From Hydractinia symbiolongicarpus (lineage: Eukaryota > Cnidaria > Hydrozoa > Anthoathecata > Hydractiniidae): a stretch of 64,000 bases of DNA. The stretch's first letter is position 1, and every line of letters begins with the position of its first letter. The notes beneath the pieces were generated by a model that saw only the letters and a list, made by a program, of their open reading frames with translations, was not told the origin of the DNA and ran no database searches. The translations under genes were made by a program, and so were the position numbers. Of this stretch, positions 50,960-64,000 are shown piece after piece. Location: assembly GCF_029227915.1 (NCBI RefSeq), contig NC_079876.1, forward strand, positions 7,566,001 through 7,630,000, in the 5' to 3' direction.

Positions 50960-53900
50960 CCGAACGATTTTTTAAATTATATTTTCACCACTAAAACGCA
51001 TGAGACTTGTAGTTTTCAAAAATGTTTTCATTTTTGATGAGACGCTGAATGAAGGAAGTTTAATCGCCGGCAAACGAAAACCTGCGATTTCCCGTAAATC
51101 CCGGTCTCGGTCCGTATAGTCAAAAGTATACAAAGAAAGTACCCAGGGTGTAAACTCACTTCCCGAACGATTTTTTAAATTATTATTTTACCACTAAAGC
51201 CCATGAGACTTGTAGTTTTTAAAAATGTTTCCATTTTTGATGAGACGCTGAATAAAAGAAGTTTAATCGGCGGCAAACGAAAACCCGCAACTTCCCGTAA
51301 ATCCCGGGCTTGGCCCGTATAGTTGAATGTATACAAAGAAAGTACCCAGAGAGTAAACTCATTTCCCGAACGATTTTTTAAATTATTTTTTCACCACTAA
51401 AACGCATGAGACTTGTAGTTTTCAAAAATGTTTTCCTTTTTGATGAGACGCTGAATGAAAGAAGTTTAATCGCCGGCAAACGAAAACCTGCGATTTCCCG
51501 TAAATCCCAGGCTCGGCCCGTATAGTCAAAAGTATACAAAGAAAGTACCTAGGGTGTAAACTCATTTCTCGAACTATTTTTTAAATTATTATTTCACCAC
51601 TAAAGCCCATGAGACTTGTAGTTTTTAAAAATGTTTCCATTTTTGATGACACGCTGAATAAAAGAAGTTTAATCGCCGGCAAACGAAAACCCGCGACTTC
51701 CCGTAAATCCCGGACTCGGCCCGTATAGTCAAAAGTATACAAAGAAAGTACCCAGAGAGTAAACTCATTTCCCGAACGATTTTTTAAATTATATTTTCAC
51801 CACTAAAACGCATGAGACTTGTAGTTTTTAAAAATGTTTTCATTTTTGATAAGACGCTGAATAAAAGAAGTTTAATCGCCGGCAAACGAAAACCCGCCAT
51901 TTCCCGTAAACCCTGGACTCGGCCCGTATAATCAAAAGTATACAAAGAAAGTACCCAAGGAGTAAACTCATTTCCCGAACGATTTTTTAAATTATTTTTT
52001 CACCACTAAAACGAATGAGACTTGTAGTTTACAAAAATGTTTTCAATTTTGATGAGACGCTGAATAAAAGAAGTTTAATCGCCGGCAAACGAAAACCTGC
52101 GATTTCCCGTAAATCCCGGACTCGGCCCGTATAGTAAAGAAAGTACCCGGGATGTAAACTCATTTCCCGAACGATTTTTTAAATTATTATTTCACTACTA
52201 AAACCCATGAGACTTATAGTTTTTAAAAATGTTTTCATTTTTGATGAGACGCTGAATAAAAGAAGTTTACTCGCCGGCAAACGAAAACCCGCCATTTCCC
52301 GTAAACCCCGGACTCGGCCCGTATAGTCAAAAGTATACAAAGAAATTACCCAGGGAGTAAACTCATTTTCCGAACGATTTTTTAAATTATTATTTCACCA
52401 CTAAAACCCATGAGACTTATAGTTTTTAAAAATGTTTTCATTTTTGATGAGACTCTGAATAAAAGAAGTTTAATCGCCGGCAAACGAAAACCCGCCATTT
52501 CCCGTAAACCCCGGACTCGGCCCGTATAGTCAAAAGTATACAAAGAAATTACCCAGGGAGTAAACTCATTTTCCGAACGAATTTTTAAATTATTTTCTCA
52601 CCACTACAACGCATGAGACTTGTAGTTTTTAAAAATGTTTTCATTTTTTGATGAGACGCTGAATAAAAGAAGTTTTATCGCCGGCAAACGAAAACCCGCC
52701 ATTTCCCGTAAACCCCGGACTCGGCCCGTATAGTCAAAAGTATACAAAGAAATTACCCAGGGAGTAAACTCATTTTCCGAACGATTTTTTAAATTATTAT
52801 TTCACCACTAAAACCCATGAGACTTATAGTTTTTAAAAATGTTTTCATTTTTGATGAGACTCTGAATAAAAGAAGTTTAATCGCCGGCAAACGAAAACCC
52901 GCCATTTCCCGTATACCCCGGACTCGGCCTGTATAGTCAAAAGTATACAAAGAAATTACCCAGGGAGTAAACTCATTTTCCGCACGAATTTTTAAATTAT
53001 TTTCTCACCACTACAACACATGAGACTTGTAGTTTTTAAAAATGTTTTCATTTTTTGATGAGACGCTGAATAAAAAAAGTTTAATCGCCGGCAAACGAAA
53101 ACCCGCCATTTCCCGTAAACCCCGGACTCGGTCCGTATAGTCAAAAGTATACAAAGAAAGTACCCAGGGAGTAAACTCATTTTCCGAACGATTTTTTAAA
53201 TTATTTTTTCACCACTACAACGCATGAGACTTGTAGTTTTCAAAAATGCTTTCATTTTTGATGAGACGCTGAATAAAGGAAGTTTAATCGCCCTCAAACG
53301 AAAATCCGCGATTTCCCGTAAATCCCGGACTCGGCCCGTATAGTCCAAAGTATAAAAAGAAAGTACCCAGGGAGTAAACTCATTTCCCGAACGATTTTTT
53401 AAATTATTTTTTCACCACTAAAACGAATGAGACTTGTAGTTTTCAAAAATGTTTTCAATTTTGATGAGACGCTGAATAAAAGAAGTTTAATCGCCGGCAA
53501 ACGAAAACCTGCGATTTCCCGTAAATCCCGGACTCGGCCCGTATAGTAAAGAAAGTACCCGGGATGTAAACTCATTTCCCGAACGATTTTTTAAATTATA
53601 TTTTCACCACTAAAACGCATGAGACTTGTAGTTTTCAAAAATGTTTTCATTTTTGATGAGACGCTGAATGAAGGAAGTTTAATCGCCGGCAAACGAAAAC
53701 CTGCAATTTCCCGTAAATCCCGGACTCGGCCCGTATAGTCAAAAGTATACAAAGAAAGTACCCAGGGTGTAAACTCACTTCCCGAACGATTTTTTAAATT
53801 ATTATTTTACCACTAAAGCCCATGAGACTTGTAGTTTTTAAAAATGTTTCCATTTTTGATGAGACGCTGAATAAAAGAAGTTTAATCGCCGGCAAACGAA

Positions 53901-56197
53901 AACCCGCAACTTCCCGTAAATCCCGGGCTTGGCCCGTATAGTCGAATGTATACAAAGAAAGTACCCAGAGAGTAAACTCATTTCCCGAACGATTTTTTAA
54001 ATTATTTTTTCACCACTAAAACGCATGAGACTTGTAGTTTTCAAAAATGTTTTCCTTTTTGATGAGACGCTGAATGAAAGAAGTTTAATCGCCGGCAAAC
54101 GAAAACCTGCGATTTCCCGTAAATCCCAGGCTCGGCCCGTATAGTCAAAAGTATACAAAGAAAGTACCTAGGGTGTAAACTCATTTCTCGAACTATTTTT
54201 TAAATTATTATTTCACCACTAAAGCCCATGAGACTTGTAGTTTTTAAAAATGTTTCCATTTTTGATGAGACGCTGAATAAAAGAAGTTTAATCGCCGGCA
54301 AACGAAAACCCGCGACTTCCCGTAAATCCCGGACTCGGCCCGTATAGTCAAAAGTATACAAAGAAAGTACCCAGAGAGTAAACTCATTTCCCGAACGATT
54401 TTTTAAATTATATTTTCACCACTAAAACGCATGAGACTTGTAGTTTTTAAAAATGTTTTCATTTTTGATAAGACGCTGAATAAAAGAAGTTTAATCGCCG
54501 GCAAACGAAAACCCGCCATTTCCCGTAAACCCTGGACTCGGCCCGTATAATCAAAAGTATACAAAGAAAGTACCCAGGGAGTAAACTCATTTCCCGAACG
54601 ATTTTTTAAATTATTTTTTCACCACTAAAACGAATGAGACTTGTAGTTTACAAAAATGTTTTCAATTTTGATGAGACGCTGAATAAAAGAAGTTTAATCG
54701 CCGGCAAACGAAAACCTGCGATTTCCCGTAAATCCCGGACTCGGCCTGTATAGTAAAGAAAGTACCCGGGATGTAAACTCATTTCCCGAACGATTTTTTA
54801 AATTATTATTTCACTACTAAAACCCATGAGACTTATAGTTTTTAAAAATGTTTTCATTTTTGATGAGACGCTGAATAAAAGAAGTTTAATCGCCGGCAAA
54901 CGAAAACCCGCCATTTCCCGTAAACCCCGGACTCGGCCCGTATAGTCAAAAGTATACAAAGAAATTACCCAGGGAGTAAACTCATTTTCCGAACGATTTT
55001 TTAAATTATTATTTCACCACTAAAACCCATGAGACTTATAGTTTTTAAAAATGTTTTCATTTTTGATGAGACTCTGAATAAAAGAAGTTTAATCGCCGGC
55101 AAACGAAAACCCGCCATTTCCCGTAAACCCCGGACTCGGCCCGTATAGTCAAAAGTATACAAAGAAATTACCCAGGGAGTAAACTCATTTTCCGAACGAA
55201 TTTTTAAATTATTTTCTCACCACTACAACGCATGAGACTTGTAGTTTTTAAAAATGTTTTCATTTTTTGATGAGACGCTGAATAAAAGAAGTTTTATCGC
55301 CGGCAAACGAAAACCCGCCATTTCCCGTAAACCCCGGACTCGGCCCGTATAGTCAAAAGTATACAAAGAAATTACCCAGGGAGTAAACTCATTTTCCGAA
55401 CGATTTTTTAAATTATTATTTCACCACTAAAACCCATGAGACTTATAGTTTTTAAAAATGTTTTCATTTTTGATGAGACTCTGAATAAAAGAAGTTTAAT
55501 CGCCGGCAAACGAAAACCCGCCATTTCCCGTAAACCCCGGACTCGGCCCGTATAGTCAAAAGTATACAAAGAAATTACCCAGGGAGTAAACTCATTTTCC
55601 GAACGAATTTTTAAATTATTTTCTCACCACTACAACACATGAGACTTGTAGTTTTTAAAAATGTTTTCATTTTTTGATGAGACGCTGAATAAAAAAAGTT
55701 TAATCGCCGGCAAACGAAAACCCGCCATTTCCCGTAAACCCCGGACTCGGTCCGTATAGTCAAAAGTATACAAAGAAAGTACCCAGGGAGTAAACTCATT
55801 TTCCGAACGATTTTTTAAATTATTTTTTCACCACTACAACGCATGAGACTTGTAGTTTTCAAAAATGCTTTCATTTTTGATGAGACGCTGAATAAAGGAA
55901 GTTTAATCGCCCTCAAACGAAAATCCGCGATTTCCCGTAAATCCCGGACTCGGCCCGTATAGTCCAAAGTATAAAAAGAAAGTACCCAGGGAGTAAACTC
56001 ATTTCCCGAACGATTTTTTAAATTACTTTTTCACCACTAAAACGAATGAGACTTGTAGTTTTCAAAAATGTTTTCAATTTTGATGAGACGCTGAATAAAA
56101 GAAGTTTAATCGCCGGCAAACGAAAACCTGCGATTTCCCGTAAATCCCGGACTCGGCCCGTATAGTAAAGAAAGTACCCGGGATGTAAACTCATTTC
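50960..56197. repeat. Tandem duplication of about 13 monomers (2 x 2619 bp)
   Basis: Copies at about 50960-53578 and 53579-56197 align at offset 2619. Shared marks are GGGTGTAAACTCACTTCCC, TTTGATAAGACG, AGTTTACAAAAATG, GAAATTACCC, GAGACTCTGAA, CACTACAACACATGAG and CGCCCTCAAACG. Within each copy a dimer of about 407 bp is itself repeated: GACTCTG occurs at 52451 and 52858. The left limit is where TATAGTAAAGAAAG gives way to ordinary sequence. The right limit is near 56200-56219, where TTTCACTACTAAAACCC begins. Confidence 0.85.
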
Positions 56198-58514
56198 CCG
56201 AACGATTTTTTAAATTATTATTTCACTACTAAAACCCATGAGACTTATAGTTTTTAAAAATGTTTTCATTTTTGATGAGACGCTGAATAAAAGAAGTTTA
56301 ATCGCCGGCAAACGAAAACCCGCCATTTCCCGTAAACCCCGGAATCGGCCTGTATAGTCAAAAGTATACAAAGAAATTACCCAGGGAGTAAACTCATTTT
56401 CCGAACGATTTTTTAAATTATTATTTCACCACTAAAACCCATGAGACTTATAGTTTTTAAAAATGTTTTCATTTTTGATGAGACGCTGAATAAAAGAAAT
56501 TTAATCGCCGGCAAACGAAAACCTGCGATTTCCCGTAAACCCCGGACTCGGCCCGTATAGTCAAAAGTATACAAAGAAATTACCCAGGGAATAAACTCAT
56601 TTTCCGAACGAATTTTTAAATTATTTTCTCACCACTACAACGCATGAGACTTGTAGTTTTTAAAAATGTTTTCATTTTTTGATGAGACGCGGAATAAAAG
56701 AAGTTTAATCGCCGGCAATCGAAAACCCGCCATTTCCCGTAAACCCCGGACTCGGCCCGTATAGTCAAAAGTATACAAAGAAATTACCCAGGGAGTAAAC
56801 TCATTTTCTGAACGATTTTTTAAATTATTATTTCACCACTAAAACCCATGAGACTTATAGTTTTTAAAAATGTTTTCATTTTTGATGAGACGCTGAATAA
56901 AAGAAGTTTAATCGCCGGCAAACGAAAACCCGCCATTTCCTGTAAACCCCGGACTCGGCCCGTATAGTCAAAAGTATACAAAGAAATTACCCAGGGAGTA
57001 AACTCATTTTCCGAACGATTTTTTAAATTATTTTTTCACCACTACAACGCATGAGACTTGTAGTTTTCAAAAATGTTTTCATTTTTGATGAGACGCTGAA
57101 TAAAGGAAGTTTAATCGCCCTCAAACGAAAATCCGCGATTTTCCGTAAATCCCGGACTCGGCCCGTATAGCCCAAAGTATACAAAGAAAGTACCCGGGAT
57201 GTAAACTAATTTCCCGAACGATTTTTTAAATTATTATTTCACTACTAAAACCCATGAGACTTATAGTTTTTAAAAATGTTTTCATTTTTGATGAGACGCT
57301 GAATAAAAGAAGTTTAATCGCCGGCAAACGAAAACCCGCCATTTCCCGTAAACCCCGGACTCGGCCCGTATAGTCAAAAGTATACAAATAAATTACCCAG
57401 GGAGTAAACTCATTTTCCGAACGATTTTTTAAATTATTATTTCACCACTAAAACCCATGAGACTTATAGTTTTCAAAAATGTTTTCATTTTTGATGAGAC
57501 GCTGAATAAAAGAAGTTTAATCGCCGGCAAACGAAAACCCGCCATTTCCCGTAAACCCCGGACTCGGCCCGTATAGTCAAAAGTATACAAAGAAAGTACC
57601 CAGGGAGTAAACTAATTTCCCAAACGATTTTTTAAATTATTATTTCACTACTAAAGCCCATGAGACTTGTAGTTTTTAAAAATGTTTTCATTTTTGATGA
57701 GACGCTGAATAAAAGAAGTTTAATCGCCGGCAAACGAAAACCTGCGATTTCCCGTAAATCATGGACTCGGCCCGTATAGTCAAAAGTATACAAAGAAAGT
57801 ACCCAGGGAGTAAACTAATTTCCCGAACGATTTTTTAAAGTATTTTTTCACCACTAAAACGCATGAGACTTGTAGTTTTCAGAAATGTTTTCATTTTTGA
57901 TGAGACGCTTGATGAAAGTGGTTTAATCGCCGGCAAACGAAAACCTGCGATTTCTCGTAAATCCCGGGCTTGGCCCGTATAGTCGAATGTATACAAAGAA
58001 AGTACCCAGAGAGTAAAATCATTTTCCGAACGATTTTTTAAATTATTTTTTCACCACTAAAACGCATGAGGCTTGTCGTTTTCAGAAACTTTTTCATTTT
58101 TGATGAGACGCTTAATGAAAGTGGTTTAATCGCCGGCAAACAAAAACCCGCGATTTCCCGTAAATCCCGGGCTTGGCCCGTATAGTCCAAAGTATACAAA
58201 GAAAGTACCCAGGGAGTAAACTAATTTCCCAAACGATTTTTTAAATTATTATTTCACCACTAAAGCCCATGAGACTTGTAGTTTTTAAAAATGTTTTCAT
58301 TTTTGATGAGACGCTGAATAAAAGAAGTTTAATCGCCGGTAAACGAAAACCTGCAATTTCCCGTAAATCATGGACTCGGCCCGTATAGTCAAAAGTATAC
58401 AAAGAAAGTACCCAGGGAGTAAACTAATTTCCCGAACGTTTTTTTAAAGTATTTTTTCACCAATAAAACGCATGAGACTTGTAGTTTTCAGAAATGTTTT
58501 CATTTTTGATGAGA

Positions 58515-61500
58515 CGCTTGATGAAAGTGGTTTAATCGCCGGCAAACGAAAACCCGCGATTTCCCATAAATCCCGGGCTTGGCCCGTATAGTCGAATGTA
58601 TACAAGGAAAGTACCTAGGGTGTAAACTCATTTCCCGAACTATTTTTTAAATTATTATTTCACCACTAAAGCCCATGAGACTTGTAGTTTTTAAAAATGT
58701 TTCCATTTTTGATGAGACGCTGAATAAAAGAAGTTTAATCGCCGGCAAACGAAAACCCGCGACTTCCCGTAAATCCCGGACTCGGCCCGTATAGTCAAAA
58801 GTATACAAAGAAAGTACCCAGAGAGTAAAATCATTTTCCGAACGATTTTTTAAATTATTTTATCACCACTAAAACGCATGAGGCTTGTCGTTTTCAGAAA
58901 TGTTTTCATTTTTGATGAGACGCTTAATGAAAGTGGTTTAATCGCCGGCAAACGAAAACCCGCGATTTCCCGTAAATCCCGGGCTTGGCCCGTATAGTCG
59001 AATGTATACAAAGAAAGTACCCAGAGAGTAAACTCATTTCCCGAACGATTTTTTAAATTATTTTTTCACCACTAAAACGCATGAGACTTGTAGTTTTCAA
59101 AAATGTTTTCCTTTTTGATGAGACGCTGAATGAAAGAAGTTTAATCGCCGGCAAACGAAAACCTGCGATTTCCCGTAAATCCCGGACTCGGCCCGTATAG
59201 TCAAAAGTATACAAAGAAAGTACCCAGAGAGTAAAATCATTTTCCGAACGATTTTTTAAATTATTTTTTCACCACTAAAACGCATGAGGCTTGTCGTTTT
59301 CAGAAATGTTTTCATTTTTGATGAGACGCTTAATGAAAGTGGTTTAATCGCCGGCAAACGAAAACCCGCGATTTCCCGTAAATCCCGGGCTTGGCCCGTA
59401 TAGTCGAATGTATACAAAGAAAGTACCCAGAGAGTAAACTCATTTCCCGAACGATTTTTTAAATTATTTTTTCACCACTAAAACGCATGAGACTTGTAGT
59501 TTTCAAAAATGTTTTCCTTTTTGATGAGACGCTGAATGAAAGAAGTTTAATCGCCGGCAAACGAAAACCTGCGATTTCCCGTAAATCCCGGACTCGGCCC
59601 GTATAGTCAAAAGTATACAAAGAAAGTACCTAGGGTGTAAACTCATTTCCCGAACTATTTTTCAAATTATTATTTCACCACTAAAGCCCATGAGACTTGT
59701 AGTTTTTAAAAATGTTTCCATTTTTGATGAGACGCTGAATAAAAGAAGTTTAATCGCCGGCAAACGAAAACCCGCGACTTCCCGTAAATCCCGGGCTTGG
59801 CCCGTATAGTCGAATGTATACAAAGAAAGTACCCAGAGAGTAAACTCATTTCCCGAACGATTTTTTAAATTATTTTTTCACCACTAAAACGCATGAGACT
59901 TGTAGTTTTCAAAAATGTTTTCCTTTTTGATGAGACGCTGAATGAAAGAAGTTTAATCGCCGGCAAACGAAAACCTGCGATTTCCCGTAAATCCCGGACT
60001 CGGCCCGTATAGTCAAAAGTATACAAAGAAAGTACCTAGGGTGTAAACTCATTTCTCGAACTATTTTTTAAATTATTATTTCACCACTAAAGCCCATGAG
60101 ACTTGTAGTTTTTAAAAATGTTTCCATTTTTGATGAGACGCTGAATAAAAGAAGTTTAATCGCCGGCAAACGAAAACCCGCGACTTCCCGTAAATCCCGG
60201 ACTCGGCCCGTATAGTCAAAAGTATACAAAGAAAGTACCCAGAGAGTAAACTCATTTCCCGAACGATTTTTTAAATTATATTTTCACCACTAAAACGCAT
60301 GAGACTTGTAGTTTTCAAAAATGTTTTCATTTTTGATGAGACGCTGAATGAAGGAAGTTTAATCGCCGGCAAACGAAAACCTGCGATTTCCCGTAAATCC
60401 CGGACTCGGCCCGTATAGTCAAAAGTATACAAAGAAAGTACTCAGGGTGTAAACTCACTTCCCGAACGATTTTTTAAATTATTATTGCACCACTAAAGCC
60501 CATGAGACTTGTAGTTTTTAAAAATGTTTTCATTTTTGATGAGACGCTGAATAAAAGAAGTTTAATCGCCGGCAAACGAAAACCCGCCATTTCCCGTAAA
60601 CCCTGGACTCGGCCCGTATAATCAAAAGTATACAAAGAAAGTACCCAGGGAGTAAACTCATTTCCCGAACTATTTTTTAAATTATTTTTTCACCACTAAA
60701 ACGCATGAGGCTTGTCGTTTTCAGAAATGTTTTCATTTTTGATGAGACGCTTAATGAAAGTGGTTTAATCGCCGGCAAACGAAAACCCGCGATTTCCCAT
60801 AAATCCCGGGCTTGGCCCGTATAGTCGAATGTATACAAGGAAAGTACCTAGGGTGTAAACTCATTTCCCGAACTATTTTTTAAATTATTATTTCACCACT
60901 AAAGCCCATGAGACTTGTAGTTTTTAAAAATGTTTCCATTTTTGATGAGACGCTGAATAAAAGAAGTTTAATCGCCGGCAAACGAAAACCCGCGACTTCC
61001 CGTAAATCCCGGACTCGGCCCGTATAGTCAAAAGTATACAAAGAAAGTACCCAGAGAGTAAAATCATTTTCCGAACGATTTTTTAAATTATTTTATCACC
61101 ACTAAAACGCATGAGGCTTGTCGTTTTCAGAAATGTTTTCATTTTTGATGAGACGCTTAATGAAAGTGGTTTAATCGCCGGCAAACGAAAACCCGCGATT
61201 TCCCGTAAATCCCGGGCTTGGCCCGTATAGTCGAATGTATACAAAGAAAGTACCCAGAGAGTAAACTCATTTCCCGAACGATTTTTTAAATTATTTTTTC
61301 ACCACTAAAACGCATGAGACTTGTAGTTTTCAAAAATGTTTTCCTTTTTGATGAGACGCTGAATGAAAGAAGTTTAATCGCCGGCAAACGAAAACCTGCG
61401 ATTTCCCGTAAATCCCGGACTCGGCCCGTATAGTCAAAAGTATACAAAGAAAGTACCCAGAGAGTAAAATCATTTTCCGAACGATTTTTTAAATTATTTT

Positions 61501-62910
61501 TTCACCACTAAAACGCATGAGGCTTGTCGTTTTCAGAAATGTTTTCATTTTTGATGAGACGCTTAATGAAAGTGGTTTAATCGCCGGCAAACGAAAACCC
61601 GCGATTTCCCGTAAATCCCGGGCTTGGCCCGTATAGTCGAATGTATACAAAGAAAGTACCCAGAGAGTAAACTCATTTCCCGAACGATTTTTTAAATTAT
61701 TTTTTCACCACTAAAACGCATGAGACTTGTAGTTTTCAAAAATGTTTTCCTTTTTGATGAGACGCTGAATGAAAGAAGTTTAATCGCCGGCAAACGAAAA
61801 CCTGCGATTTCCCGTAAATCCCGGACTCGGCCCGTATAGTCAAAAGTATACAAAGAAAGTACCTAGGGTGTAAACTCATTTCCCGAACTATTTTTCAAAT
61901 TATTATTTCACCACTAAAGCCCATGAGACTTGTAGTTTTTAAAAATGTTTCCATTTTTGATGAGACGCTGAATAAAAGAAGTTTAATCGCCGGCAAACGA
62001 AAACCCGCGACTTCCCGTAAATCCCGGGCTTGGCCCGTATAGTCGAATGTATACAAAGAAAGTACCCAGAGAGTAAACTCATTTCCCGAACGATTTTTTA
62101 AATTATTTTTTCACCACTAAAACGCATGAGACTTGTAGTTTTCAAAAATGTTTTCCTTTTTGATGAGACGCTGAATGAAAGAAGTTTAATCGCCGGCAAA
62201 CGAAAACCTGCGATTTCCCGTAAATCCCGGACTCGGCCCGTATAGTCAAAAGTATACAAAGAAAGTACCTAGGGTGTAAACTCATTTCTCGAACTATTTT
62301 TTAAATTATTATTTCACCACTAAAGCCCATGAGACTTGTAGTTTTTAAAAATGTTTCCATTTTTGATGAGACCCTGAATAAAAGAAGTTTAATCGCCGGC
62401 AAACGAAAACCCGCGACTTCCCGTAAATCCCGGACTCGGCCCGTATAGTCAAAAGTATACAAAGAAAGTACCCAGAGAGTAAACTCATTTCCCGAACGAT
62501 TTTTTAAATTATATTTTCACCACTAAAACGCATGAGACTTGTAGTTTTCAAAAATGTTTTCATTTTTGATGAGACGCTGAATGAAGGAAATTTAATCGCC
62601 GGCAAACGAAAACCTGCGATTTCCCGTAAATCCCGGACTCGGCCCGTATAGTCAAAAGTATACAAAGAAAGTACTCAGGGTGTAAACTCACTTCCCGAAC
62701 GATTTTTTAAATTATTATTGCACCACTAAAGCCCATGAGACTTGTAGTTTTTAAAAATGTTTTCATTTTTGATGAGACGCTGAATAAAAGAAGTTTAATC
62801 GCCGGCAAACGAAAACCCGCCAATTCCTGTAAACCCTGGACTCGGCCCGTATAATCAAAAGTATACAAAGAAAGTACCCAGGGAGTAAACTCATTTCCCG
62901 AACGATTTTT
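58515..62910. repeat. Tandem duplication of 11 monomers (2233-bp unit)
   Basis: From about 58515 to 60680 the sequence matches about 60748-62913 at offset 2233, exactly 11 times 203. Register marks are TTTCCCATAAATCCC (58560 and 60793), TTTTATCACCAC (58858 and 61091), AACTATTTTTCAAATT (59655 and 61888) and TTATTGCACCAC (60482 and 62715). Both copies contain an internal dimer repeat of the GAGGCTTGTCG monomer at 406-bp spacing. Confidence 0.87.
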
Positions 62911-64000
62911 TAAATTATTTTTTCACCACTAAAACGCATGAGACTTGTAGTTTTCAAAAATGTTTTCCTTTTTGATGAGACGCTGAATGAAAGAAGTTTA
63001 ATCGCCGGCAAACGAAAACCTGCGATTTCCCGTAAATCCCGGACTCGGCCCGTATAGTCAAAAGTATACAAAGAAAGTACCTAGGGTGTAAACTCATTTC
63101 CCGAACTATTTTTTAAATTATTATTTCATCACTAAAGCCCATGAGACTTGTAGTTTTTAAAAATGTTTTCATTTTTGATGAGACGCTGAATAAAAGAAGT
63201 TTAATCGCCGGCAAAGGAAAACCCGCGACTTCCCGTAAATCCCGGGCTTGGCCCGTATAGTCGAATGTATACAAAGAAAGTACCCAGAGAGTAAACTCAT
63301 TTCCCGAACGATTTTTTAAATTATTTTTTAACCACTAAAGCCCATGAGACTTGTAGTATTTAAAAATAATTTCATTTTTGATGAGACGCTGAATAAAAGA
63401 AGTTTAATCGCCGGCAAACGAAAACCCGCGACTTCCCGTAAATCCCGGACTCGGCCCGTATAGTCAAAAGTATACAAAGAAAGTACCCAGAGAGTAAAAT
63501 CATTTTCCAAACGATTTTTTAAATTATTTTTTCACCACTAAAACGCATGAGGCTTGTCGTTTTCAGAAATGTTTTCATTTTTGATGAGACGCTTAATGAA
63601 AGTGGTTTAATCGCCGGCAAACGAAAACCCGCGATTTCCCGTAAATCCCGGGCTAGGCCCGTATAGTCGAATGTATACAAAGAAAGTACCCAGAGAGTAA
63701 ACTCATTTCCCGAACGATTTTTTAAATTATTTTTTCACCACTAAAACGCATGAGACTTGTAGTTTTCAAAAATGTTTTCCTTTTTGATGAGACGCTGAAT
63801 GAAAGAAGTTTAATCGCCGGCAAACGAAAACCTGCGATTTCAAGTAAATCCCGGACTCGGCCCGTATAGTCAAAAGTATACAAAGAAAGTACCTAGGGTG
63901 TAAACTCATTTCCCGAACTATTTTTTAAATTATTATTTCACCACTAAAGCCCATGAGACTTGTAGTTTTTAAAAATGTTTCCATTTTTGATGAGACGCTG

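Larger units (their letters stand above)
44850..64000. repeat. Satellite array, right block (second subfamily)
   Basis: The same monomer of about 203 bp continues in the same orientation and phase after the transposon. Frequent marks here are rare or absent before 40.5 kb: TTTTCCTTTTTGATG, GTTTCCATTTTTG, ACCTAGGGTGTAAAC with GAACTATTTTT, CCCAGAGAGTAAA, GAGGCTTGTCG and GAAATTACCCAGG. Monomers with an 11-bp loss (TATAGTAAAGAAAG, about 192 bp) occur near 49912, 52133, 53545, 54751 and 56163, and once in the left block near 11588. No genes or RNA genes are seen. Confidence 0.97.

Overview
This window is almost entirely satellite DNA from a eukaryote. One monomer of about 203 bp is repeated head-to-tail, in one orientation, from base 1 to base 64000: roughly 300 copies, estimated from window length divided by period. 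One unrelated insert of about 1.56 kb (43290-44849) interrupts it. The insert is a 5'-truncated, inactivated non-LTR retrotransposon on the minus strand. It carries the reverse-transcriptase core and C-terminus, a short 3' untranslated region and a TAA-rich tail. No other genuine gene is visible, and there is no tRNA, rRNA, CRISPR array or bacterial-type feature. The many 60-120-residue open frames along the array are by-products of the satellite sequence.

The organism is most likely a metazoan, because of the CR1/jockey-like retrotransposon. My recollection of similar proteins points loosely to an aquatic invertebrate such as a cnidarian, with low confidence. The large array size and layered higher-order structure suggest centromeric or pericentromeric heterochromatin, but nothing here proves that location.

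Layout. From 1 to about 39.1 kb is one satellite subfamily built from two linked monomer haplotypes: class A (ACTCGG ... TAGTCAAAAG) and class B (GGCTTGG ... TAGTCGAATG, usually with TTAATGAAAG). It contains visible recent duplications with units of 2026, 1622, 406, 1013, 1213, 609 and 800 bp. From about 39.1 to 42.4 kb is a zone of more diverged and rearranged monomers. From about 42.4 kb to the end is a second subfamily (TTTCCATTTTT, TTTTCCTTTTT and ACCTAGGGTG variants) with its own duplications: units of 2619 and 2233 bp, and a block recurring 3045 bp away. The retrotransposon lies near the start of this second subfamily. Uninterrupted copies of the same monomer junction exist 3' of it, so the empty target site can be read directly.

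There are no genes acting together here. The biology is the turnover of a large satellite array by unequal exchange, with a rare transposon insertion. The most interesting signals are the 9-bp-stem dyad in most monomers, a near-miss CENP-B-box-like motif limited to one monomer class, CpG enrichment in an A+T-rich repeat, and the nested multi-monomer duplications. I did not find a convincing new protein-coding or RNA system.
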